This document shows, piece by piece, positions 18,146 through 25,731 of a stretch of 64,000 bases of DNA. The stretch is from an uncultured Opitutia bacterium (GTDB lineage Bacteria > Verrucomicrobiota > Verrucomicrobiia > Opitutales > Opitutaceae): positions 62,001 to 126,000 of the forward strand of contig CAILHZ010000008.1 of the NCBI GenBank assembly GCA_903834135.1. Direction: 5' to 3'. The notes under the pieces were generated by a model, which worked only from the letters and a program-made list of their open reading frames with translations, was not told the DNA's origin and did no database searches. Each line of letters starts with the position of its first letter. The stretch's first letter is position 1. The translations under genes and the position numbers were made by a program.

Positions 18146-18286
18146 GAAGAACGAAGCCACAAATTTGATCTTCAGAGCCGTTAGGAGGAAGCTCTAATCT
18201 GATTTCAATGACGGTATTAACAAATCAATCAGACCTGAAATATATGCGCAGTTGCGATGAAAGAACTTAAGAATTAAAACCCTATA

Positions 18287-20179
18287 TCAATTATCAGTAA
18301 TCGTAACCGTGTTAAAATCTAAGACGCGCTTTAAATTGCCATAAGTAATCGTTAATACATGTGAATTCTTCTCAGCATTTAAATATGGACCTTCAAATAA
18401 TTTCCAACGTGAATAGTCTACCGGCTTTGCATTCAAGTAGGGCGGCTTACCAAAGACGCATTTAATCTGGTTTCCACGCAGTGTTGTCATTTCAACTGTA
18501 GGTACAGGCTCGAGAGTAACACGCAGTGGCAATTCACGTATGCGCTGTTTAAATGCATCGAAATCTTTGAACTCTTTTGCAGAGCCTACTTGAATTATCG
18601 TTCCATTTTTTAAATGAGGACTATAAAGACGCTTATCACCTAAATTTATTGGCAATCCAGGCAACCACGATTTCTCGAGCGAGATTGGCTCTAAGGTATA
18701 CCCAGCAAGTGGTTTGTAAGCGAGATAAGCATTACCTCCTTGAGCAAAGATCCAGCCTGATGAATCTACAACAAAATGACTTAGATCTTTCGAGAAGAAA
18801 CCATTGATATGCGGAAAGCGTGTACCCTCAGGGATATTATAAAGAGCTATAATAGTATCTAAATTTTGATATACCTGCTCAAATCGTGATCCACCAAGTA
18901 ACTTACCAGGAAAATCATACGAAGGTTTTCCTTCTAGCATAACTCTCTGAGGCATTTCATCAGGAAGCACCGTAAAACAAGTCTCAAGATCATCCGTTGA
19001 TGAAATAGGATTCATAGAGAACATCGTATTATGTATACCCTTTGGATTCGGCACTGCCCACGTCACATCCCAGCCATGCGTTTGTATCGGATCAACTAAG
19101 CCTCCTTGATACGAACCAACGGCATAGTCTAAGCGAGTATAATTAGTCTTATAGACAGGAGCAGTGAGCACATCGCTATTACGCCAGCGCCTTCTTGTGC
19201 GTTTTAAATCTTCCTGCAAGAAGTCGCCTTTACGATCAACTGCTATCTTATAGATCACTTCAGGCACATCATAGTTTATAGCCATACAGGCATACATACC
19301 TAACCAGCCTCCATAACCTTTCGTGGGAGGTGCATTACCAAACATAAGCCATGAAAAATTAGAAGCCATGGCAAGGGACGGCTCTATAACTACCATGTCA
19401 TCGGACCTTGCAGCAGGACCATGAATAATTCCGAGTAGAGTATTTTGGGCTAAATCTGCATAAAGCCAATCTAGCATCATCTGGCCACGTTTCTTTATTA
19501 AAGGATCCTTGGCCCATGACGCTAGCATGGCCATGGGTATAGCATATTCTGCAATATAATTAGGTACATTGAATTCACCTTGTCCAATCGATGTTGTTAG
19601 ATCCATCCAGCTTAGAAGATATTCTCGTGATTCAGCTAAATTCTCCTGCGAACTTTTACCATTATACCAACTTTCTGCAGGATCATTAGGATACAGCTCG
19701 CTCATTAAATATAAAGAGGCGTGATACATTGCCCAGTGATTCTCAGTATCACCCCTGAGTTGGATATTCGTATGCCATGCATTTCGAATTGATTGCTTTG
19801 CTTCAGCTGAAAGTAAATCTCTTCCTAGAAAAGCAATCTCAACGACAGGAAACATCCAAAATGGCCCAGTTCCTTTTTGACCTGGATTTTGTTTACTCAT
19901 TAAATCAATAAGTTGTTTTGAACAGTACTGCGCATCCTGCCCTAAAGCCAATCTTGCTGCAATACTCGCAAGGTCAGGATTTCCTAGTTTATCTGCACTC
20001 GTACGATGAGCTGACCAAACAAGTACTTCATTAATGCGTTCTTCGTACGCTTTACGTCTTACACCTGCACTAGGCTCTACTCGCTGAGAGAATACTGGAG
20101 CTAAATACGAGGGCTGTGCCTGAACCACTCCGTAGCAAATAAGACCAGTTAACACAGTAAGTAATAATTTTAATTTCAT
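18287..20179 (-). CDS. secreted toroid-like protein, family unassigned
   Basis: 630 residues with a signal peptide (1-21, ending VVQAQ). I cannot assign a family. The N-terminal about 350 residues look helical with repeated aromatic-rich turns (GPFWMFPVVEIAFLG, ENHWAMYHASLYLMSELYP, GEFNVPNYIAEYAIPMAMLASWA), as in (alpha/alpha)6 toroids of polysaccharide lyases and heparinase II/III-like proteins. The C-terminal part is strand-rich, as in their beta-sandwich. HWAMYHA and NVPNY could hold catalytic His, Asn and Tyr residues. It precedes the Asp-box protein by 12 bases in the same direction of reading, so the two are probably co-transcribed. A role in carbohydrate breakdown is an inference. Confidence 0.75.
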   Translation of the reverse strand: MKLKLLLTVLTGLICYGVVQAQPSYLAPVFSQRVEPSAGVRRKAYEERINEVLVWSAHRTSADKLGNPDLASIAARLALGQDAQYCSKQLIDLMSKQNPGQKGTGPFWMFPVVEIAFLGRDLLSAEAKQSIRNAWHTNIQLRGDTENHWAMYHASLYLMSELYPNDPAESWYNGKSSQENLAESREYLLSWMDLTTSIGQGEFNVPNYIAEYAIPMAMLASWAKDPLIKKRGQMMLDWLYADLAQNTLLGIIHGPAARSDDMVVIEPSLAMASNFSWLMFGNAPPTKGYGGWLGMYACMAINYDVPEVIYKIAVDRKGDFLQEDLKRTRRRWRNSDVLTAPVYKTNYTRLDYAVGSYQGGLVDPIQTHGWDVTWAVPNPKGIHNTMFSMNPISSTDDLETCFTVLPDEMPQRVMLEGKPSYDFPGKLLGGSRFEQVYQNLDTIIALYNIPEGTRFPHINGFFSKDLSHFVVDSSGWIFAQGGNAYLAYKPLAGYTLEPISLEKSWLPGLPINLGDKRLYSPHLKNGTIIQVGSAKEFKDFDAFKQRIRELPLRVTLEPVPTVEMTTLRGNQIKCVFGKPPYLNAKPVDYSRWKLFEGPYLNAEKNSHVLTITYGNLKRVLDFNTVTITDN

Positions 20180-20191
20180 AGCTCGATTACT

Positions 20192-21196
20192 TTACTTTTT
20201 AGTTACAGGTAAAAAAACGAAGTGATAGACTGTAGAATGATTGAGGCCATCTTTGCGCCACGTTCTGCCAAAATCATTTGAACTGTAAATATATTCACGA
20301 TTTACAGCTGCATATAAGACCTGAGTATCAGGGTCGATAGCTACTCTGAAAATTGGGTGCGTTTTAGGTAGACCTGAATTTCTGAAATTCCATGTATTAC
20401 CTGCATCATCACTCGTTAAAACACCATCAAGTAAACTGGCAATAGCATAGTGACTAGGATTTATACTATCAAAGGCTACATTGTATAATGCATTTTTTGC
20501 CGGGACATGTAGATTATGCCATGTAAGGCCTCCGTCGTTAGATTTAAGGGCACCATCTTTTTTAGTTGTCGCAATCCACTCCTTTGAATTTAGAGGTGAC
20601 TGCTGTATGTCTGTAACAGTGGCATTGGACTCAAATACACATATCCAGTTGGTTCCAGAATCCACACTTAAATAAATGCCTTTTTCTATCCCTACAAGAA
20701 CACGCCCAGTTTGCGTTCTATCAGATTTAATCGCCTGAGCATATTTACCACGTAGGGGAAGCCCTGCTTCTCTTCTCGTCCATGATTTACCTTTATCCTC
20801 AGAGATGGCGACTCCATCAGGTAGAGCTAAATATATGCGATCAAAATTACCGGAATCCATATCTATGGATTTAGCCTCAGTCATTCTCCAATCTGCACCC
20901 ATACGCCAAGAATGGCATCTGTCATAAGTCGTTAAAGGACCATTTATCGAAGCAACGTACATGTAGGCATGATTACGAGGATCAAAAACCAAATCAGAAA
21001 TTCCAGGCGTATCACGGACGATAGTGCTGTAGTTGTTTAGACTATCCCTTCTAAATATACCATTCACAGTAACCCACTTGCCATTTCCAAGATCCATATC
21101 TGCGCAGACATAAAGCTCATGCTTAAGTGTTTCGTATGCAAAACCTTCACTTTGTATAGCAAACAAAGCAGCGAGTAAGAGGTATTTTTTAATCAT
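20192..21196 (-). CDS. secreted Asp-box (BNR) beta-propeller protein
   Basis: 334 residues with a signal peptide (1-19). At least five Asp-box motifs of the form S-x-D-x-G-x-T/S-W are visible: SEDKGKSW, SVDSGTNW, SNDGGLTW, SDDAGNTW, SNDFGRTW. This defines a sialidase/VPS10-type beta-propeller. The FRIP arginine motif and other sialidase catalytic residues are not seen, so it is more likely a binding or scaffold protein, or a xyloglucanase-like glycosidase, than a true sialidase. It is upstream of and probably co-transcribed with the toroid-like gene. The 195 bases upstream of 21196 separate it from the divergent epimerase gene. Confidence 0.8.
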   Translation of the reverse strand: MIKKYLLLAALFAIQSEGFAYETLKHELYVCADMDLGNGKWVTVNGIFRRDSLNNYSTIVRDTPGISDLVFDPRNHAYMYVASINGPLTTYDRCHSWRMGADWRMTEAKSIDMDSGNFDRIYLALPDGVAISEDKGKSWTRREAGLPLRGKYAQAIKSDRTQTGRVLVGIEKGIYLSVDSGTNWICVFESNATVTDIQQSPLNSKEWIATTKKDGALKSNDGGLTWHNLHVPAKNALYNVAFDSINPSHYAIASLLDGVLTSDDAGNTWNFRNSGLPKTHPIFRVAIDPDTQVLYAAVNREYIYSSNDFGRTWRKDGLNHSTVYHFVFLPVTKK

Positions 21197-21392
21197 CGGG
21201 ATCTTAAAGGGCTAACCTATCATCTATAAGATTTTAATAGAGTAACCAGGTACATCTATGACGTAACAGTCACGTTCAGGTTACCTGTAGGTATTTGATT
21301 CTCATGACTTCTTAGCCTTAATCTGTTCAAAACGCTAAATCACTCATCTCGAAATTGCTTTCGTCTGAGCAGCTGCCTGATAGAGTAGCTCA

Positions 21393-22478
21393 ATGAAGGT
21401 ACGCAGCAGCATCCGTGCATTTACTTATACTGTTCTAGATATTCCTCTTCACGCACCTTTTGGCATTTCAGGTGGAGCACAGGCTATAGCTAATAATGTG
21501 TTAGTTGCCATCACACTTGATAGTGGAATAATAGGCTACGGTGAAGCAGCCCCACTTCCCCCTTATAATGGAGAAACTCAAGCCGATGTGTTGGCTATTT
21601 ATAAAAACGCATCTGATTGGCTCATGGGTAAAGAGTGTACTGATTGGCGAGCTTTAGCTTCTGAATTTAGGATGCGTGGCGGCTTAAACTGTGGATCAGC
21701 ACAGTGTGGATTTGAAATGGCAATCTTAGATGCCCTCACTCAGTTAGAGCAAATTCCCCTCTGGAAATATTTCGGCGGCGTTTCTACTACACTAGAAACT
21801 GATATGACAGTTACGACAGGTTCACCTTTGGAAGCTGCTGATGCAGCCAAGGCAATTCTTGCGCGTGGAATTAGTCAGATAAAAGTTAAGATCGGCGGTC
21901 CTAAGGGCACAGCATACGACTTAGAACGACTTGCAGCAATCCACCAAGTTGCTCCCACTTCACCTCTTATTTTAGATGGCAATGCAGGAGTAAGCCGTCT
22001 AGCTGCTCGTGAATTAGTCGAAGGCTTACGTAGACTTAAGATAACACCAGCCCTACTTGAGCAGTGGCTTCCAAAAGATGATCTCGAGGGTATGCGTGAC
22101 TTAGCAATTCAAAGTGGTTGGCTTGTTGCTGCAGACGAAAGTGTCTGTTCAAAACAAGATGCAGAAAAAGTAGCCATTCTTAAAGCTGCACAAGTCATTA
22201 ATATTAAACTGATGAAGGCTGGTATTGCAGCAGCGTTAGATATCGCTGAAGTCGCACGTAAAAATGGTATAGGATTAATGATAGGAGGTAACGTCGAATC
22301 CATCCTAGCAATGACTGTATCTGCATGTTTTGCAGCAGGCCAAGGTGGCTTTACTTTTGCTGATTTAGATACCCCGCTTTTCATGGCAACAAATCCTTTC
22401 ACAGGGGGCTTTACACTTACTGGTGGCACTATTTCCGTAGCCCATATCAAACAGGGACACGGCGTTATTCCTCGCTAA
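21393..22478 (+). CDS. dipeptide epimerase (enolase superfamily)
   Basis: 361 residues of the muconate-lactonising subgroup of the enolase superfamily. The catalytic set is complete: K164-x-K166 (IKVKIGG), metal ligands D195 (LDGNAG), E223 (LLEQWL) and D248 (ADES), and K272 (NIKLMKAG), followed by MIGGNVES at about 296-303. This pattern, and the lack of a signal peptide, fits an L-Ala-D/L-Glu (or related Ala-X) epimerase that converts peptidoglycan-derived dipeptides in the cytoplasm for reuse. The next gene, 74 bases on, encodes a fused D-aminoacylase and D,D-carboxypeptidase, which supports a cell-wall peptide salvage role. The exact dipeptide cannot be told from sequence. Confidence 0.87.
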   Translation: MKVRSSIRAFTYTVLDIPLHAPFGISGGAQAIANNVLVAITLDSGIIGYGEAAPLPPYNGETQADVLAIYKNASDWLMGKECTDWRALASEFRMRGGLNCGSAQCGFEMAILDALTQLEQIPLWKYFGGVSTTLETDMTVTTGSPLEAADAAKAILARGISQIKVKIGGPKGTAYDLERLAAIHQVAPTSPLILDGNAGVSRLAARELVEGLRRLKITPALLEQWLPKDDLEGMRDLAIQSGWLVAADESVCSKQDAEKVAILKAAQVINIKLMKAGIAAALDIAEVARKNGIGLMIGGNVESILAMTVSACFAAGQGGFTFADLDTPLFMATNPFTGGFTLTGGTISVAHIKQGHGVIPR

Positions 22479-22552
22479 ACTGATTTTCATTTAAATAAGC
22501 CGCAACAGGCATGGCTAGACACAGAGCTTTGAAAGCGTTAGTGCTTTAACCA

Positions 22553-25552
22553 ATGAAGCTGTTTATTTTAGTGGCAGGACTTTTTACGCTAGGTGTAAGC
22601 GCTGAGGCACAAACTTACGATTTAGTCATCCGCCATGGGCAAATAATAGACGGTACAGGTAAACCAGCCTACTTAGCGGATATTGCTATTATCCACGGAC
22701 GCATAGCTAAAATTGGCACCATTACAGGTAGTGCAGAAACTGAAATTGATGCAACTGGCCAAATTGTATCACCCGGCTTCATTGATGTGCATACGCACGC
22801 AGACGATATCATAGAAAATCCTAATGCAGAAAATTTCCTGCGAATGGGAGTTACCTCAATTGTTGTAGGTAATTGCGGAGGTTCAGCTTTAGATATAGGA
22901 AAACTATTTAAAGATATCGAAACTAAACACGTCACAGTAAATGTAGCTACACTCATCGGTCATAATACAATAAGAGAAGCAGCTATGGGTGGGAGTTTTA
23001 ATCGAGCGCCCACAACTTCAGAAATGACAAAGATGAAGGCCTATGTAGATCAAGCCATGCGTGACGGTGCAATTGGGTTATCCACAGGTTTAATTTATCA
23101 ACCTGGCGTATTTTCCACCACGGATGAAATTGTAGCCTTAGCTAAATCAGTCACCCCTTACGACGGCATGTATGTAAGTCACATGCGCTATGAAAATGAG
23201 CATATTTACGATGCTTTAAATGAAGTATTTCTAGTAGCTCGCGAAGCTCATTTGCGTGCTGAAGTATCTCATATAAAACTCTCTGGAGAGAAAGCTTGGG
23301 GTCAGGCAAATCAAGTACTCGCATATATTCAGGCAGCTCGCACTAGCGGGCTTACCATTACACAAGACCAGTACTCTTATACAGCATCAAGCACTACAAT
23401 GAGTCAGCTCATTCCAGATGATGCCTTAGCAGGAGGTCCAGATCAGTTTAAAGCACTCCTTAATACACCGCTTAGAAAAGCGGATCTAGTTAAGCGTATG
23501 AGGGAACACCTCTTTAACCGGGGTAGAACCGATTACGGCTATGCAGTTATAGCCTCTTATAAGCACAATCCAGTACTGGACGGCCTTAGTATTCCAAAAG
23601 CTGCTAAAAAATTAACTGGTTCTGATTCACTCGAGAATCAAATCGATATAATCTTGGATTTAGAAAAAAACGGAGGAGCTAAAGGTGTTTTTCATGGTAT
23701 GAATGAAAACGATTTGAAGATCTTTATGCGTGATCCAAATACCATGATTGCAAGTGACAGCGGCATACGCGATTTTGGTAAGGATGTCCCTCATCCACGT
23801 GGATATGGTAACAATGCGCGAGTCCTAAGCCACTATGTACGCGACCTAAAACTCATCAGTTTAGAGGAGGCTATTCGAAAAATGACAAGCCTACCCGCCC
23901 ACACGTTTCGTTTTATAAATAGAGGCGAATTAAAACCCGGCACTTGGGCAGATATAACTATATTTGATCCGGAAAAAATAAACACATTCTCCACCTATAC
24001 AGATCCCCATCATTATGCATTAGGAGTTAAGGATCTACTAATAAACGGAGTACCGGTAATTCGATCAGGTAAACTCACTGAAGCAAAACCCGGTATGGCA
24101 TGTAGAGCCGTAATAGCACCAGCATTAAATACCCGTGAACAACTACAAGCCCAACTTGAATCTTATATCACACAACCACGATTTGATGGTGCAATTTGGG
24201 GTGTTAAAGTAACTTCATTAGATACAGGTAAAACACTCTTTGAACATAACCCAGATGTAAGACAAAGCCCTGCTTCAAACGCCAAACTATATACCGCTGC
24301 ACTCGCACTTTCCACGTTAAGGAGTAATTACACGATCACAACGCCGCTCCTATCTACCACCGCACCAGATAGTAATGGAGTAGTTCGTGGAGATTTGATT
24401 ATTGCTGGAAGAGGTGACCCAAGCTGGAATTTTAGAGTAAGCGATTCTGATTTTTGGAGTATATTTACTCCTTTTATTACCGCCTTAAAACAAAAGAACA
24501 TAACCCAAATTAAGGGTAATATTATTGCTGATGCAACTTGGCTTAAAGAACCACCACAAGGAGCAAGCTGGACAGTAGACGACATGGACAGTGACTTTGG
24601 TGCTGAGATCTCAGGTATTACCTTAGCAGATAATTTTGTTAATATACGTATCACTTCAGCACATACTGAAGGTAAACCCTGCAGCATTGAATTACAGCAG
24701 CCCTTTACAGGACTGACTATCGACAATAAAACAACAACAGGAGCTATAAACAGTATCCGAGATATACGTGTACAACGCTTAATGGGTGAAAATATACTAC
24801 GCATTTCAGGAACGCTTCCACTTAATGGTAAACCGGAATTAACAGAAGCCACCGTCCCAAATCCGGCCCTTTGGTTTGCAAACTGTTTACGTGAAGCACT
24901 GATCAAAGCAGGCATTAAAGTAGATGGCCTGTCCCAAGCTTTACGTTGGCCAGAAATGGCCGCTAAAGCCGAATATACATTAGGAAGCATACGCTCTCCC
25001 ACTCTAGGTGAAATGGTAAAAAGTTTCCTAAAGCCGTCTCAGAATTTAGAAACTGATCTCATTTTTTCGCAAGTTGGGGAATTAAGCCGAACTCAGGAAA
25101 CCCCTGTTTGGCTGCGTACGGATGAACTGGCGACACAGGCACTCGACACTTTCTTGAGCCATATTAACACACCACAAGGTGCAGTAGTTTTTGATGAAGG
25201 CTCTGGTCTTTCACGCAATGATCTAACAACAGCGTCTGCTACAGTGAATCTATTATCTGCCATGGCCCATCATCCAGAATATACAGCTTTCTACACTGCC
25301 TTGCCTATTGCCGGTATTGACGGATCCCTAGCTAGACGTATGCGAGGTACATTAGCCGCAGCAAATGTACATGCCAAAACAGGAGGCTTACGCTGGGCTA
25401 GTTCACTTTCTGGCTATGTCAGTACTGCAGCTCGCGAAAAACTTGTGTTTAGTTTTATGCTTAACCGCCACCTAGCCCCATCCTGGCACAAGAGTACAGA
25501 CGATCTAGATCAATTGACTCTGATGCTCGCAGAATACTCAGGAAAACCGTAA
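22553..25552 (+). CDS. D-aminoacylase / PBP4-type D,D-carboxypeptidase fusion
   Basis: 999 residues with a signal peptide (1-19). Residues about 22-540 form a D-aminoacylase/N-acyl-D-amino-acid deacylase amidohydrolase: H80-T-H82 (VHTHAD), C108 (VGNCGGS), SHMRYE, EVSHIKLSG and ASDSG. Residues about 555-995 form an S13 (PBP4/DacB) D,D-peptidase: S575-x-x-K578 (SNAK), S887-R-N889 and K942-T-G944, all intact. The linker near 530-555 is short (PGMACRAVIAPALNTREQ). Both halves would act in the periplasm on D-amino-acid-containing peptides. I checked the frame at the catalytic positions; there is no stop between halves. With the epimerase gene before it, salvage or turnover of muropeptide stems is the likely role. 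Confidence 0.9.
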   Translation: MKLFILVAGLFTLGVSAEAQTYDLVIRHGQIIDGTGKPAYLADIAIIHGRIAKIGTITGSAETEIDATGQIVSPGFIDVHTHADDIIENPNAENFLRMGVTSIVVGNCGGSALDIGKLFKDIETKHVTVNVATLIGHNTIREAAMGGSFNRAPTTSEMTKMKAYVDQAMRDGAIGLSTGLIYQPGVFSTTDEIVALAKSVTPYDGMYVSHMRYENEHIYDALNEVFLVAREAHLRAEVSHIKLSGEKAWGQANQVLAYIQAARTSGLTITQDQYSYTASSTTMSQLIPDDALAGGPDQFKALLNTPLRKADLVKRMREHLFNRGRTDYGYAVIASYKHNPVLDGLSIPKAAKKLTGSDSLENQIDIILDLEKNGGAKGVFHGMNENDLKIFMRDPNTMIASDSGIRDFGKDVPHPRGYGNNARVLSHYVRDLKLISLEEAIRKMTSLPAHTFRFINRGELKPGTWADITIFDPEKINTFSTYTDPHHYALGVKDLLINGVPVIRSGKLTEAKPGMACRAVIAPALNTREQLQAQLESYITQPRFDGAIWGVKVTSLDTGKTLFEHNPDVRQSPASNAKLYTAALALSTLRSNYTITTPLLSTTAPDSNGVVRGDLIIAGRGDPSWNFRVSDSDFWSIFTPFITALKQKNITQIKGNIIADATWLKEPPQGASWTVDDMDSDFGAEISGITLADNFVNIRITSAHTEGKPCSIELQQPFTGLTIDNKTTTGAINSIRDIRVQRLMGENILRISGTLPLNGKPELTEATVPNPALWFANCLREALIKAGIKVDGLSQALRWPEMAAKAEYTLGSIRSPTLGEMVKSFLKPSQNLETDLIFSQVGELSRTQETPVWLRTDELATQALDTFLSHINTPQGAVVFDEGSGLSRNDLTTASATVNLLSAMAHHPEYTAFYTALPIAGIDGSLARRMRGTLAAANVHAKTGGLRWASSLSGYVSTAAREKLVFSFMLNRHLAPSWHKSTDDLDQLTLMLAEYSGKP

Positions 25553-25574
25553 GTAGGCTATTTCTGTGTTACGA

Positions 25575-25613
25575 CCTAAGGCATAAACTACTCCAAAAGG
25601 TAGTTTATTTAGG
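25575..25613. terminator. long AT-rich hairpin between fusion gene and TonB receptor gene
   Basis: A 9-base perfect stem, ATAAACTAC and GTAGTTTAT, with an 8-base loop, is extended by CCTAA and TTAGG across a 3-base bulge. It starts 22 bases after the stop at 25552 and more than 110 bases before the next start. It could end the upstream transcript or be a leader structure of the TonB receptor gene; no strong T-run follows. Confidence 0.45.
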
Positions 25614-25731
25614 TAATATAACTCAATTAGGCTTAGTAATTGCTCTTGGAATTAATTCAAATCAGTCTCATATGAGTAAAACTAGTTCTCAATACACAAA
25701 CCGTGCGTTTTAAGTTTTAAATATAACACCT

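Noticed and set aside
18198..18233. Inverted repeat TCTGATT...AATCAGA
   Set aside because: Seven-base AT-rich arms 22 bases apart with no T-run; likely chance.
20192..21196. Sialidase
   Set aside because: Asp boxes are present but I cannot find the FRIP arginine or the other catalytic residues; only the propeller fold is supported.
21277..21287. Short palindrome CAGGT-T-ACCTG between divergent genes
   Set aside because: Five-base arms are too short to separate from chance in a 195-base gap.
24328..25002. 224-codon minus-strand open frame inside the fusion gene
   Set aside because: The plus strand here encodes the S13 peptidase domain with intact motifs; the minus frame has no family resemblance.
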